This document shows, one piece after another, positions 45,035-56,005 of a stretch of DNA of 64,000 nt; within the stretch, counting starts at the first letter, position 1; each line of letters starts with the position of its first letter. Under the pieces are notes generated by a model, which saw nothing but the letters and a program-made list of their open reading frames with translations, was not told the DNA's origin and did no database searches. Both the position numbers and the translations under genes were made by a program. Origin of the DNA: Sphingobacterium sp. (GTDB taxonomy: Bacteria; Bacteroidota; Bacteroidia; Sphingobacteriales; Sphingobacteriaceae); contig JAITLV010000121.1 of NCBI GenBank assembly GCA_031277685.1, positions 62,001 to 126,000 of the forward strand, in the 5' to 3' direction.

Positions 45035-45120
45035 TTTAAACACAGAAAAAGTTTTGTCAATTTTAAGCCACATGATGCAATAAGGTGATTATTTTATTTT
45101 CAAAATAACTTTTAAAAAGT

Positions 45121-45202
45121 TACCTTTGTACTATCATAATTTAGGTTTATAATTGGTTATTGAAGGTTTTCATTCTCCCCGTTTGAAAACCTTTTTTGTT
45201 TT
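45121..45202 (+). ncRNA. candidate small RNA between MFS and hybrid sensor genes
   Basis: A -7 element TACCTTTG (45121-45128) follows directly on a perfect 17-bp inverted repeat (TAACTTTT-A-AAAAGTTA, 45106-45122). About 30 bases downstream there is an intrinsic terminator. This would give a transcript of about 65-70 nt with no open frame. No clear -33 element is seen, and the terminator may simply serve the MFS gene. Tentative. Confidence 0.25.
45163..45202 (+). terminator. intrinsic terminator downstream of the MFS gene
   Basis: A perfect 10-bp stem (AAGGTTTTCA at 45163-45172 with TGAAAACCTT at 45184-45193) and 11-base loop are followed by TTTTGTTTT. It lies in the 180-base space between convergent genes and points along the plus strand. 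Confidence 0.8.
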
Positions 45203-45214
45203 CTATAGCCTATC

Positions 45215-48200
45215 TTAACTTTGCTTGCCAACAAATTTCTCAACGTAGGTACGGGGGCTTTCCTTATAAAATTTCTTAAAAGTCTTACTAAAATATTTTG
45301 GATCATTAAAACCAACTTGATAAGCGACTTCACTGATACTCAATTCTGTATTACTCAATAGTATGTGAGCTGCTTTTTTTAGACGAACCATATTGATAAA
45401 TTCGACGAGGTTCAAACCAGTTTGCTGCTTTATTTTACGGTATAGAACAGATCTACTCACACCGATTGCTTTGGTTAGTTCCAGTACACCAAAGTCTTCA
45501 CAGCCCAAATTTTCCTCCACTATGGCCAATACCTGATCCAAAAAGCGCGTTCTTTCAGTTGTCTCCGTACTTTGCCCACCCAAAAGGTAGTTTTGAACAA
45601 ATTTCTCTTCCAAACGTCTTCTTGTCTGTATAATATTGGCAATCTTTTGGATCAGATGTGGCATACTGAATGGTTTAGTGATGTAATCATCGGTACCAAC
45701 TTCAAAAGCTTCAGTAATATACGGATCTGCAGTTCGCGCGGTTAATAAAATAACAGGTATGTGATTTGTAGTATTGTCGTTTTTAATCTGTTGGAGCAGT
45801 GTAATACCATCACAATTAGGCATGGTCACATCCGAAATGATAATGTCTGGTTGCCTTGCGTGAACTAATGCAAGCGCTTCGTTCCCGTCGTTTGCTTCCA
45901 AAACAAAATATTTCTTCCTTAAATTCTCGGAAAGAAAACAGCGAAGTTCCACATTATCTTCAGCAACAAGTATAATTGGTTTATCTTCCTCTGTACGATC
46001 ATGTTCTACATCAACAGTCTCACTATCGTCCAACAATTCATTGGTTTGTCTATCGCTGTGAGTGCCCACTATCCCAGTTAAAGGATCTGCAGAACAAGAT
46101 GTATCCATCAACACATACTGCTGAGGTAAACTAATCCGGAAGACTGTATTGTAAGCTAAAGGTTCTTTGGCGATATTACTCTCAACGGTCAATAAACCTC
46201 CGTGCAACTGGATAATCGATCGTGACAATGCAAGGCCAATGCCACTACTTGTGGCAGCAAACCCCTCTGTATTTGCTTGATAGAACTGCTCAAACACAAA
46301 CGGGATGTCTTTTTCAGGAATACCTCGACCAGAATCCCACACCCAGACAAGTAGCTCGGTATTACTATCATCAATTCCGCTACGCTCCAATTCAACTTGT
46401 ATCTTGATCTTCCCGCCTTTATCCGTAAATTTAAACGCATTATAGATTAGATTAACCAATACTTTTTCAAATTGCTCCGGGTCAAAATTGGCAACATAAT
46501 CAACTGAAATATTATTTTCAAGAAAAAATTGGATATTGTTTTTCTCCGCTATAAAATGGAAGTTTAATAAAATATTTTTAAGATATTCGGACAGCAAGAC
46601 TTTTTGATAGGACAATTTCATTTTGCCACCTTCCTGTTTTCGGAAATCAAGTAGTTGATTGACCAAATTCATCAAACGATCTGCATTTCGGGTAGCATAA
46701 CCTAGATGTTCTTTTGCATACGCAGACAGCGAATGATCCGTCTTCAATTGATTCAATGGCCCAATGATCAGGGATAGCGGTGTACGGAATTCGTGGGAAA
46801 TATTTGTAAAGAAGTTTAATTTAGCTTCATGTAATTCCTCTTGTTTTTCCGAAGCAATTTGCCGGATCAAAAGATCACGTTTCAGCATGTTCCTGCCATG
46901 AAAAAAACGAATAATCAAAAATACGACAAAACTCAAAATCAAAAAGTATCCCATATATGCCCACCATGTTTTCCACGGCGCCGGAAGGATTTTTATTTTC
47001 AGAACTCTTGCTTTTTCATTCCAAATACCATCATTATTGGATCCTTTTATCCAGAGCTCATAATTACCCGGATCTAAATTGGTATAGGTAGCTACTGGAT
47101 TGGTTACGTAATTCCACTCCTGATCAAATCCTTTTAAATAATAAGCATACTGGTTTTTCTCAGGATGCACATAATTCAGTACACTGAATTCGAGGCTAAA
47201 GACGTTCTGATTATGATCTAGCACCAATTCATCCATCATAGAAATATCCTTTGGAATTACGCCATCCAATCCTGGTCGAACTGTTCGATTAAATAATTTA
47301 AGGTCCGTAAACTGTATTGGTGGAACATAGTTATTGACACTTAAGCTATCGGGATTGAACAAGGTGAAGCCTGAAAAGCTACCAAAAGCAAATTTCCCAT
47401 CCCGCAATATCGTAGCGGCATTCTGTATATATTCATTGCCTGGGAGGCCATCAACCTTCGTGTAACTTCTGACATTCCCTGCCTGTGGATCAAAACAGGT
47501 AATACCTGTATTCGTACTCAACCATAATTTGTTTTTTAGATCACTTAGAATACCAAAAACATTATTGACAGGTAGACCATTTTGCTCATTAAAACGTTTA
47601 AACGCTTTCTTTTCGGGTACATAACGGTTTAAACCGCCCATATAAGTTCCGATCCAGATCTGACCTTTTCTGTCCTCATGAATACTGATGATATCATTGC
47701 CACTGATAGAAAGCGAGTCGCTTTTGTGATTAAAAAAGGAGATAAATTTATCGGTACCTGCAATTTTCAAATTTAACCCGTTGGAGGTTCCAATCCATAA
47801 ATTACCTTTAGAATCTTCTAAAAGTGCCCGTACCATATTCGAACTCAACTGTCTGCCAGCCACATTAAAAGTTTGAAAACGACCGGGCATTTGTCCCTTT
47901 CTGAGCACCTGCAAACCACCGCCAAATGTTCCAATCCAAAGATCACCGTGCCGGTCTTCCAACAGCGCATACACATTGTTGTTTGCCAATCCATTGACAA
48001 CATTTGGATCAAAACGAAAATGCTCATACTCCTGCTGTCCACTACGCCTTAAATTCAGTCCGCCATCATAGGTACCTACCCATACATTGCCAGCCCGGTC
48101 ACGACAGATCGACTTTACATTGTTATGGCTGAGGCTTCCCATATTATTTTTATCATGCTTTTCATTAGAGAACGTACTATGATATCGATCAAAGTAATTC

Positions 48201-49438
48201 AATCCTCCGCCTTCTGTTCCGATAACCAGTTGTCCATTAGGATTCTCCAAAAAAGCACTGACAACATTATAGCTCAAACTATTTCGTCGCGATTGATGGG
48301 TGAAATTCTGAAAGTTCGGGATGTCTTTATCATAGATATTGATACCACCAAAATAAGTTCCAATCCAGATAGAACCTCTTTTATCCTGAAATATTGGTCG
48401 AATAGAGTTATTACTTAAACTATTGGGACTATTATCATCAGCCTGTATAAATATTAATTTCCCATTTTGGTAAAGATAGAGACCATTGAATGTTCCTATC
48501 CAAATACTTCCATCCTCAGCTTTTTTTAAGGACCTCACGTCCTGATTTACCAAGTTTGCAGTGTGACTGTCATCACCAATCAGGGAAGAAACTTCACCTG
48601 TATTTTCATTGATTATTTTGATCCCATTATACTTTGTTCCAATCCAAAAAATACCAGGGGCGAATTCCAGCACTGCCTGGAAGCGTTGATTGACCTTATT
48701 AATCAACCCCTTCTGATTGAAATAGGTACGTAAGACCTTCAATCGGTTGCCATCCTGAGCGGCTGACTGCATGACTACAATAGCATCATCCGTACAAAAC
48801 CACAATCTCTTTTTCCGATCCTCATAGATCGTTCTAAAATTTCTGAAATATGAACGTCCATTGCTACCTTCTACCGTAATTTCATTAAAGACGAGTTCAG
48901 CCTGTAAATGATCACCTTCTTTTATCCGATACAATCCGACATTCGTCGCAATCCAAATTACACCATTTGAATCTTGAAAGATTTGGTGCACATTCACTTC
49001 AATTTTACCACTGCTACTTTCAACAACAGGTAGGAGAATACGTGTAAAATTATCCGCATCACGATTGTACAGATTAAGACCGCCAGTAGTCCCTACCCAT
49101 AAACGATTCCTATTATCCTCGGTAATTGCCTGTATAAAGTTGTGCTCTAACGAAAGACTATCCTGGGGATTACTTCGATAAATAGTAAATTTTCGGGCGT
49201 CGTATTTGTTCAAACCATCGCGAGTCCCGATCCACATAAAGCCGAGATGATCCTGCTCGATGGCAAAAACACTGCCTTGTGATAAGCCCTCGTTTACATC
49301 CAAATGTAAAAAACGATAGTTCTTTTCCTGAGCATGAGCAATGGAAAGGACGAAAAGAGTACTAAATACCCAAAGAATACAAATACGCAATGGCATCATG
49401 AGGAATATAATTGAAATGGATGAGCTAAAAATACTCAT
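45215..49438 (-). CDS. hybrid two-component sensor-regulator (HTCS) of a polysaccharide locus
   Basis: A 1407-residue single-chain sensor. Order: signal peptide; two seven-bladed propellers of Reg_prop repeats (WIGTRDGLNKYD, WVGTTGGLNLYN and about 12 more); Y_Y_Y domain (about 745-810); transmembrane helix (about 820-843); HisKA with ISHEFRTPLS (His near 882); HATPase (NLIYNAFKFTDKGG, DSGRGIPEKD, GIGLALSRSI); receiver with phospho-acceptor Asp near 1202 (IIISDVTMP) and KPF; AraC-type HTH (about 1300-1400, SISEVAYQVGFNDPKYFSKTFKKF). It senses an oligosaccharide in the periplasm and activates the upstream genes. An ATG at 49399 (MMPLRICILW) is a likelier start than 49438. Confidence 0.96.
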   Translation of the reverse strand: MSIFSSSISIIFLMMPLRICILWVFSTLFVLSIAHAQEKNYRFLHLDVNEGLSQGSVFAIEQDHLGFMWIGTRDGLNKYDARKFTIYRSNPQDSLSLEHNFIQAITEDNRNRLWVGTTGGLNLYNRDADNFTRILLPVVESSSGKIEVNVHQIFQDSNGVIWIATNVGLYRIKEGDHLQAELVFNEITVEGSNGRSYFRNFRTIYEDRKKRLWFCTDDAIVVMQSAAQDGNRLKVLRTYFNQKGLINKVNQRFQAVLEFAPGIFWIGTKYNGIKIINENTGEVSSLIGDDSHTANLVNQDVRSLKKAEDGSIWIGTFNGLYLYQNGKLIFIQADDNSPNSLSNNSIRPIFQDKRGSIWIGTYFGGINIYDKDIPNFQNFTHQSRRNSLSYNVVSAFLENPNGQLVIGTEGGGLNYFDRYHSTFSNEKHDKNNMGSLSHNNVKSICRDRAGNVWVGTYDGGLNLRRSGQQEYEHFRFDPNVVNGLANNNVYALLEDRHGDLWIGTFGGGLQVLRKGQMPGRFQTFNVAGRQLSSNMVRALLEDSKGNLWIGTSNGLNLKIAGTDKFISFFNHKSDSLSISGNDIISIHEDRKGQIWIGTYMGGLNRYVPEKKAFKRFNEQNGLPVNNVFGILSDLKNKLWLSTNTGITCFDPQAGNVRSYTKVDGLPGNEYIQNAATILRDGKFAFGSFSGFTLFNPDSLSVNNYVPPIQFTDLKLFNRTVRPGLDGVIPKDISMMDELVLDHNQNVFSLEFSVLNYVHPEKNQYAYYLKGFDQEWNYVTNPVATYTNLDPGNYELWIKGSNNDGIWNEKARVLKIKILPAPWKTWWAYMGYFLILSFVVFLIIRFFHGRNMLKRDLLIRQIASEKQEELHEAKLNFFTNISHEFRTPLSLIIGPLNQLKTDHSLSAYAKEHLGYATRNADRLMNLVNQLLDFRKQEGGKMKLSYQKVLLSEYLKNILLNFHFIAEKNNIQFFLENNISVDYVANFDPEQFEKVLVNLIYNAFKFTDKGGKIKIQVELERSGIDDSNTELLVWVWDSGRGIPEKDIPFVFEQFYQANTEGFAATSSGIGLALSRSIIQLHGGLLTVESNIAKEPLAYNTVFRISLPQQYVLMDTSCSADPLTGIVGTHSDRQTNELLDDSETVDVEHDRTEEDKPIILVAEDNVELRCFLSENLRKKYFVLEANDGNEALALVHARQPDIIISDVTMPNCDGITLLQQIKNDNTTNHIPVILLTARTADPYITEAFEVGTDDYITKPFSMPHLIQKIANIIQTRRRLEEKFVQNYLLGGQSTETTERTRFLDQVLAIVEENLGCEDFGVLELTKAIGVSRSVLYRKIKQQTGLNLVEFINMVRLKKAAHILLSNTELSISEVAYQVGFNDPKYFSKTFKKFYKESPRTYVEKFVGKQS

Positions 49439-49460
49439 TCCATTCTATAAACACCAATAG

Positions 49461-52106
49461 TTATTTATTTAATCTATCGTTTAATTGTTGCTCGTAAAGT
49501 GATTGAATTAGCAGTTTTTTATTTTGATTTTCCCAAAAACCAGTAACTCTGCCTTTAAGCCTACCTTGGCTTTTTTCTCCCCGCAGGCCTATTGCAAAAT
49601 TTTGCCCTGATGCCCAAGGTTGTTGAACAGTAGCGCTTTTAACATGACAATTCCATACAACCTGCGTCACTCCGGCCCAACCGTGTCCACTGCCCCAATT
49701 ACCCCGATCCTGAACATTAATTTCACCATCGGTGTCAATTTGTTCGTATAGTGTGCCCACAGCCCAGCGATGATGTGGCCCAATATCGGCGTGAGTATTT
49801 GTTGCAGTGGACAGTCTAAACACATTTGGCCCCAAAGTTCTTGCCCCAGTCACATAATCATGTCTTCCTTCAGTCGTATATAACGCGCTAAATAAATTGA
49901 GTTGTCCGTTATTATTAAATGAATATCTCCGTCCTCCTGTAATTTGAGATTTGGAATCCAAACAGTTAGATTTTGTTACGGTTACCTGCTTGGCGAGCGC
50001 CCCAAGGCTCACGGCAGCATAACCAAAATAGCGAGCCGTAATATTCCGCACCCATGCATTTTCAATTTTATCCATATCAATTGCAATCCAGGCGTGATTT
50101 TCGTCTGTTGCACTAGCAAATTCGGATTCAAAACGTAAATTTTCTACACCAACTTCCTGAATACGTCCAGGAAACGTAAAAGGAACTACTGATGCAGAAC
50201 CAAATTGCGGATCTATAGCCATGACAATTGGATTATCCAAAAACAGTGTATCTCCGCTAATTGCGGAGATCTTACGTTCAAATTTTAAGTTATATTCTTT
50301 GGTCGTCCATTGTTTTGTCCCTTCTCGAGGTACAATTTGATCCATTTTGATCGCATTTATCCAAGCTTCATTCAGGTCGTAAGATAAGAGCACCTGTTCG
50401 TTTACCTGAAAATCACGACTATCGTCTACAATGATGTATTTTCTACCAACGGGGATATATTTTTCTGCAATCCTCCGACTTTTAGACTGATCTTCAACAT
50501 AATTGTCATCACCGACAATTTTCAATAAGCTACGTTGTTGTTGTCCCGTTCCACGTAATAAGGTTTCTCCTTCAGCCTCCCCCTCGCCTCTTAAGACGAT
50601 ACCGCTGGATTTTATCTGTAAACTCCCTGGTATATTGTAAACTCCTTTTTTCAAAAGGATTGCTCCTCTATAACCATTTTTACCGAGTGGTCTTGCGGAG
50701 ATTTCATCAATAGCGGCTTGTATCATCTGCTGATCGGTTCCATCGGCTGTCGGACGCAACGAAATGACATTGTCAACCTGAGGAAGGGATTGATCTCCCT
50801 GATGATAGCCAACCCTACTGAAATCTGGAATCCTATTTCCGTTAATATCGGGGAAATAAATCAATTTTCCTTCAGGATCTTTCCTGACCAAACTTGACTG
50901 TGTTCGTTCCGAACGCAAATTTTCTTCTCTGAGCAAGGCTTCCAAAAAATAATAATCGGCATAACTTAATGGCTTATCCACTTCAGAATTGGAAGGCTTT
51001 GATCCGGTACTGTGTAATAAGATAAAACCTTTATTTTTAGCTGGAGGAGACATGTAATTATCAATTAGATTGGACAATATGGTACGTGCTTTTTTCAAAT
51101 AATCTTTCCCTTGACTGCTGAATGTACTTAATTCCAATAAGCCTGATGCGATGATGGTAGCTGCTGACACATCCCTAGGCTCTTGTGGAATATTGGGTGC
51201 GTCAAAATCCCAGTAGGGAATTAGATCCTTAGGCATATGTGGGTGAGCAAAAAGCCAATGCGCAACTTTCTCCGCTTGCTGCAAGTATTTAGGATCACCT
51301 GTTTCACGATAACACATTGTATATCCATAAAGTGCCCATGCCTCCCCCCGCGCCCAGGTCGATTCATCACTAAACCCTTGATGCGTATTTTTATGTTGTA
51401 CAGCTCCTGTTGTCGGATTATAATCAATGACGTGGTAGGTGCTATAATCCGATCTGAAGTGGTTCTTCATGGTCGTATTGGCATGACTTATTGCAATATG
51501 ATAATAGGTGGAATCTCCGGTTAATTTGGTCGCTTCAAAAAGCAATTCTAAATTAAGCATGTTATCAATGATAACTGGAAAATCCCAACGATGGCTATTA
51601 TGATCCCAGGAACGGATACATCCGACCTTTGGATTAAATCGTGTTGCCAAGGTTTTAGCAGATTGGATGATAACATCCCGGTAATGTGGATTGGCAGTTA
51701 GCCGATAACCATTGCCAACACTACAAAAAATCTTAAAGCCCATATCATGGGTCTTTCCATTATACTGTTCGTCTTCTACCGAGGCTGTTACTTGTCCTGC
51801 CAGCTCCTTCCATTTGTGTTTTCCCGATTTCTCATATAAATACCATAAAACACCAGGATAAAAACCACTCGTCCAGTCTCCACGTTTAACCGCAACCAAA
51901 TCGTTATTTTCGTCCAGTGTACGTGGAGATGCTAGCGCGGAATCGTTCTTTTTTACCAACTGCAATTCCTTATAAAGCAATTGGGACTGCCGATCAGCAA
52001 GCTCCCAGGCCCTTTTTAATTGACTTGTAGTCTGCGCATTTATTTCTTGAATACAATAGAGCATATTGATCAGGCACATTATCCAAATGACAGGCTGTTT
52101 GCTCAT
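49461..52106 (-). CDS. GH88 unsaturated uronyl hydrolase fused to a beta-helix domain
   Basis: I start at 52106 (MSKQPVIWIMCLINMLYCIQEINAQ, signal peptide); an ATG at 52166 is possible. Residues about 30-400 form a GH88 alpha/alpha-barrel: Asp121 in KTHDMGFK and Asp181 in IIDNMLNLELLFEA are spaced like Asp88 and Asp149 of Bacillus UGL. GH88 enzymes hydrate the unsaturated uronate left by lyases. Residues about 430-880 form a right-handed beta-helix of the pectate-lyase type (GAILLKKGVYNIPGSLQIKSSGIVLRGEG, WVRNITARYFGYAAVSLG, GNWGSGHGWAGVTQV). This might be a second lyase, esterase or binding module. It lies 122 bases after the lyase gene and 22 before the sensor. Confidence 0.85.
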   Translation of the reverse strand: MSKQPVIWIMCLINMLYCIQEINAQTTSQLKRAWELADRQSQLLYKELQLVKKNDSALASPRTLDENNDLVAVKRGDWTSGFYPGVLWYLYEKSGKHKWKELAGQVTASVEDEQYNGKTHDMGFKIFCSVGNGYRLTANPHYRDVIIQSAKTLATRFNPKVGCIRSWDHNSHRWDFPVIIDNMLNLELLFEATKLTGDSTYYHIAISHANTTMKNHFRSDYSTYHVIDYNPTTGAVQHKNTHQGFSDESTWARGEAWALYGYTMCYRETGDPKYLQQAEKVAHWLFAHPHMPKDLIPYWDFDAPNIPQEPRDVSAATIIASGLLELSTFSSQGKDYLKKARTILSNLIDNYMSPPAKNKGFILLHSTGSKPSNSEVDKPLSYADYYFLEALLREENLRSERTQSSLVRKDPEGKLIYFPDINGNRIPDFSRVGYHQGDQSLPQVDNVISLRPTADGTDQQMIQAAIDEISARPLGKNGYRGAILLKKGVYNIPGSLQIKSSGIVLRGEGEAEGETLLRGTGQQQRSLLKIVGDDNYVEDQSKSRRIAEKYIPVGRKYIIVDDSRDFQVNEQVLLSYDLNEAWINAIKMDQIVPREGTKQWTTKEYNLKFERKISAISGDTLFLDNPIVMAIDPQFGSASVVPFTFPGRIQEVGVENLRFESEFASATDENHAWIAIDMDKIENAWVRNITARYFGYAAVSLGALAKQVTVTKSNCLDSKSQITGGRRYSFNNNGQLNLFSALYTTEGRHDYVTGARTLGPNVFRLSTATNTHADIGPHHRWAVGTLYEQIDTDGEINVQDRGNWGSGHGWAGVTQVVWNCHVKSATVQQPWASGQNFAIGLRGEKSQGRLKGRVTGFWENQNKKLLIQSLYEQQLNDRLNK

Positions 52107-52228
52107 AACAAAGCGATTCAAAATAGCTAGATATTTTGGTCGCAACGGACTCAAATTGGAAATCATATTACATTTAGGTTTGTTTAAATAAAAGGTTAAT
52201 TGGTGAAATTTCTATCTAATTAAAATAA

Positions 52229-53416
52229 CTATAACCAGATTAAAGGATTGCGAATGGGCAGGTTACGGATAACCTCTTCTTCTGTTGGGGCATGATCAAG
52301 ATCAGACCAGATCTGCAAATAGGCATTGTCATCGTAAGCATTTGATGCAAAAACAAGAGCGGGGTGAGCGATGGGCCATTGATCCCAATACATGACATCT
52401 TTCTGATAAGGCCATTTATTCTTATCACTGATGTAAGGAACCATAAAATCTATCCCTTTCCTGATTGTACGCCCGTCAGGCAAAGTATACATCCACAGCG
52501 ATTCGTTTTCTGTGGACAAGATATGGCAAATCATTGTCATCGCATCTAGATTAAAAAGGGAATATCCATAAGGCTTTGTCCTTTGCAACTCTCGCGGGAA
52601 GCTACCGTTTTTTTCCATCTGATTAGGTAATAAAACTGTTTGGTAGCGTTCCCTACACAGGTTAAGCAAGGCCTTATCCTGTACTAAACTAGCGAAGGAA
52701 GCCACCTGCATCACCCAGCAGGTTCCATGATTGTTTGCCGCGTTCATTTCATCTTTACCATATTGATGCGCTGTCAACCAGCGTAAATAAGCGACAAACC
52801 AACGATGGATAGCATCTTTGGCTGACTGTGGAAAGTTGGGATCATTTTCCATGACTTTTACCCCTTGTGCCACTTCCATTAAATGAATGGTATCAATAAT
52901 ACCAATACCTCGACCTGTGAAACGCCCCTGCACAGCCTGAGCATACAGAAGATTTGGATTCATCATCGTTTCTGTATCGATAAACCAAGCCTTCAAATGA
53001 ACAAGTGCCTGTTGTACATATTTTTTATCAGGATGTATACGATAAGCAGAAGCTAACGCACCAATAATTTGACTAAAGCGGATCATGGCTTTTCGATGCG
53101 CAACAAAATTCGCAGGATTGCTCATACCGTCCCGTTGAATATAGGGTGCATTAATGTCTGTTGGATCTGGCCACCAGTAATCACCCTCAGAATAAAAGTC
53201 ATGAATGCCGCCAGAACTTCGTACAGCGGGGTATGCTGTCACTGTCAAAGGTTTTTGCTTCATGGCCCATTTAGATTGTTTTCTTATAATAGGACGCAAA
53301 ACTGTTATTATTTTTCGATCGAAAGGTCCTTCATGTGCCTCCACTCTTGTTAATGCGGGAAGCAACACAATCCCAATACAAACGTAAATCAGTTTAAAAA
53401 TTGATTTTGAATTCAT
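52229..53416 (-). CDS. alginate-lyase-superfamily polysaccharide lyase (PL5/PL38-like)
   Basis: A 395-residue exported protein with a signal peptide (FKLIYVCIGIVLLPALTRVEA). It has the alginate-lyase fold pattern (Pfam Alginate_lyase): YPAVRSSGGIHDFYSEGDYWWPDP, NPNLLYAQAVQGR, and the active-site stretch NAANNHGTCWVMQ with His230, then KPYGYSLFNLDAM with a candidate Tyr. These enzymes cleave mannuronate- or glucuronate-containing chains by beta-elimination. PL38 members of gut Bacteroides with similar layout act on glucuronan or alginate. The GH88 next door would process its unsaturated product. Exact family and substrate are uncertain. Confidence 0.82.
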   Translation of the reverse strand: MNSKSIFKLIYVCIGIVLLPALTRVEAHEGPFDRKIITVLRPIIRKQSKWAMKQKPLTVTAYPAVRSSGGIHDFYSEGDYWWPDPTDINAPYIQRDGMSNPANFVAHRKAMIRFSQIIGALASAYRIHPDKKYVQQALVHLKAWFIDTETMMNPNLLYAQAVQGRFTGRGIGIIDTIHLMEVAQGVKVMENDPNFPQSAKDAIHRWFVAYLRWLTAHQYGKDEMNAANNHGTCWVMQVASFASLVQDKALLNLCRERYQTVLLPNQMEKNGSFPRELQRTKPYGYSLFNLDAMTMICHILSTENESLWMYTLPDGRTIRKGIDFMVPYISDKNKWPYQKDVMYWDQWPIAHPALVFASNAYDDNAYLQIWSDLDHAPTEEEVIRNLPIRNPLIWL

Positions 53417-53429
53417 TTCCTTCGGTTAA

Positions 53430-56000
53430 TTATAGGGGAATAATACGATACGTTTTGCCTTTGACCGTTTGAAATTCGATTTCAAAGGTCTTTTTATCCG
53501 GTAGTGCCAGTAGTTTAGTTCGATCACTGATATGATATTTCAAAGGGTTGGGTTTATACAGCAATTCATTGTCAGCGATGGAGGGTCTATTTCCATCCTG
53601 TCCGATTACTTTTACAGGAATGGGGGTTCGCAACCGACATATACCACCAATATTGGAAACAATAAGTGCCTGTTGTAATTTGGTGTTATGCCAATCTATG
53701 TCTACTGTAAAATTTCCCCTTGCTTTTATTCCCTTGATAGACCCTTCCGACCATTCATCAGGTAAGGCTGGTAATAGATGGACAGCACCATCGTGACTTT
53801 GCAAAAGCATCTCAGTCATTCCGGCTGTTGCGCCAAAATTACCATCAATCTGAAAAGGTGGATGTGCATCAAACAAATTTGGATATGCACCGCCACCACT
53901 CATTTGAGCACGGTCCAGTTTGGGATCAATATAATTCAGTGCATCCTTTAAAATTTTATATGCGTGGTTTCCATCCTGTAATCTTGCCCACCAGTTTGTT
54001 TTCCAGGCCATCGACCAACCTGTACTCACATCACCCCGCATAAGCAAAGACTGCTTGGCAGCAGCGGCCAGTTCCTCATTTTCTGTCAGACTAATCTGGT
54101 TACCAGGGTATAATCCGAACAGGTGTGAGATATGCCGATGTTGATCTTTTGGGTCATCCCAATCTTTAAACCATTCTTGCAGCTGACCATATTGCCCCAC
54201 CTGATAAGGATACAATTTTGCATTTGCCTGCTCCAATATCGATCTAAATTCAGGATCAATTCCCAAGACGTTACTGGAGCGAATAACCGCTGTAAATAAC
54301 TCGCGAATAATCGCCATATCCATGGTGGATGCCATCGTTAATTGGTATTCCTTGCCAGCTATTTTAATTGTATTTTCAGGCGAAGTAGAAGGATTTGTGA
54401 TCAGATAGTTATTTTCAGGGTCAGCGATTAACCAATGTAACATAAATTGAGCCGCACCTTTCATTAGTGGATAAGCTTTATTTTGGAGAAAAAACTTATC
54501 TCCTGTAAAGCGATAATGCTCCCAGAGGTGTGTACTGAACCAGGCAGCAGCCATTGGCCAGGCAGACCAACGTGGCATACCTTTAGGATCCCAGTCATAC
54601 CCCCCTGGAGGTGAAGTTTTGGCCCATAGATCCGAATTATGATGCACGACCCAGCCTTCCTTTATATTGTAATTTACAGCAGCAGTTTTGGCGCCATTGA
54701 CAGCAAGCTCCTCCATAAAATCAAAGAGAGGTAAATGGCATTCGGACAGATTTGTATTTTCGGCCAACCAATAATTCATTTCTGTATTAATATTTGTGGT
54801 GTAATTACTTCCCCAGGGCGGTTGCACATGATCGTTCCAAATTCCCTGCAAATTTGCAGGTCTTCCTCCTGGTCTTGAACTGGCAATCAACAGATAACGT
54901 CCAAAATGATAATACAAAGTCAATAAATCTAGATCTGTTGGTCCTTTTGAAAACTGCATAATCCGCTGATCGGTCGGTAAATTTGCATGTGTAGAGGTAC
55001 CAGCCAATTGAAAATCCACCCGGTTAAACAAGCTCCTGTAATCCTTTTGATGATCAGCTAGCAACGTTTGGAAGTTTTTTGATCCAATCTGTTTCAATAG
55101 TTTGTCAACAGCTGTTTTTACATCTTTACCAGCCTGACTGGGTGACTTGTCAAAACCATTGAAACTTGTCGCCTCTGTCAAGACCAATAGCACTTGGTCG
55201 GCACCGATAATACGAAGCCTATCTTTATCTTGTTGTACCTTCCCTCCCTTTGCCTCTACTTTGACCCGCATTTCAAAGGTCATGCCTTTTCCAGAGATAC
55301 TGTCATAAACAACTTGTTTGGGTTCATAATCCCTATTTGCGACAAAGCTAGGTGCTTTGCCCACCAGGCTCAGTATATTGTCTCCAAGTGCAGAAACACG
55401 ACTTCTCAGTTTACTCGTCATGGACAGATCTAATGAGATTGATTTAGCCTTATTTGCTTTCAGACGAATGACCAAGGCCCTATCTGGGTAACTGACAAAA
55501 CTTTCCCTTTGGTATCGAACACCCTGGTATACATAACTTATGGTACTAAGCGCCTGTTTCAGATCCAGGTTTCTCCGGTAATCTTTTACCGCTTTCTCAT
55601 CGTGATGAAAATCTAACCATAGGTCACCCATTGGTAAATAGCGCGCCGAATAGGGACCTTGCATTTTCTTCCAGCGTACAGCAGCCTCCTCATATTTACC
55701 TGCAAAAATAGCCTCACGAACTGAAGGCAAGATCTGTGGTCCATCGGGGTTATTACCAGCCTCAGGTTCCCCTGACCACAGGGTATTATCGTTAATTTGA
55801 AAACGATCCTTCGCTATTCCCCCAAAGACCATTGCTCCTGTCGTACCATTACCCAAGGGTAAAGCTTCTTCCCAATATGATGCGGGTTTATCGTACCACA
55901 GCTCGAGCTTTTTGGCATTTTGCTGCGCGAGACCGTAATTTGCCATCCCCGTCATACCAACCAATAGAAACAAACTCAGACTAGCATTTAATTTTATCAT
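53430..56000 (-). CDS. GH95 alpha-L-fucosidase or alpha-L-galactosidase
   Basis: An 856-residue exported enzyme (signal ending YGLAQQ) with the full GH95 layout. The N-terminal beta domain starts [28 protein letters not shown] and [18 protein letters not shown]. The catalytic barrel holds [18 protein letters not shown] (the Asn pair), [10 protein letters not shown] and [13 protein letters not shown] (His and Asp/Asn region), and [18 protein letters not shown] follows. GH95 inverts alpha-1,2-fucosyl or alpha-L-galactosyl bonds. It follows the GH2 gene by 5 bases. Together with GH29 it shows that the target glycan carries fucose or L-galactose. Confidence 0.93.
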   Translation of the reverse strand: MIKLNASLSLFLLVGMTGMANYGLAQQNAKKLELWYDKPASYWEEALPLGNGTTGAMVFGGIAKDRFQINDNTLWSGEPEAGNNPDGPQILPSVREAIFAGKYEEAAVRWKKMQGPYSARYLPMGDLWLDFHHDEKAVKDYRRNLDLKQALSTISYVYQGVRYQRESFVSYPDRALVIRLKANKAKSISLDLSMTSKLRSRVSALGDNILSLVGKAPSFVANRDYEPKQVVYDSISGKGMTFEMRVKVEAKGGKVQQDKDRLRIIGADQVLLVLTEATSFNGFDKSPSQAGKDVKTAVDKLLKQIGSKNFQTLLADHQKDYRSLFNRVDFQLAGTSTHANLPTDQRIMQFSKGPTDLDLLTLYYHFGRYLLIASSRPGGRPANLQGIWNDHVQPPWGSNYTTNINTEMNYWLAENTNLSECHLPLFDFMEELAVNGAKTAAVNYNIKEGWVVHHNSDLWAKTSPPGGYDWDPKGMPRWSAWPMAAAWFSTHLWEHYRFTGDKFFLQNKAYPLMKGAAQFMLHWLIADPENNYLITNPSTSPENTIKIAGKEYQLTMASTMDMAIIRELFTAVIRSSNVLGIDPEFRSILEQANAKLYPYQVGQYGQLQEWFKDWDDPKDQHRHISHLFGLYPGNQISLTENEELAAAAKQSLLMRGDVSTGWSMAWKTNWWARLQDGNHAYKILKDALNYIDPKLDRAQMSGGGAYPNLFDAHPPFQIDGNFGATAGMTEMLLQSHDGAVHLLPALPDEWSEGSIKGIKARGNFTVDIDWHNTKLQQALIVSNIGGICRLRTPIPVKVIGQDGNRPSIADNELLYKPNPLKYHISDRTKLLALPDKKTFEIEFQTVKGKTYRIIPL

Positions 56001-56005
56001 GATCC

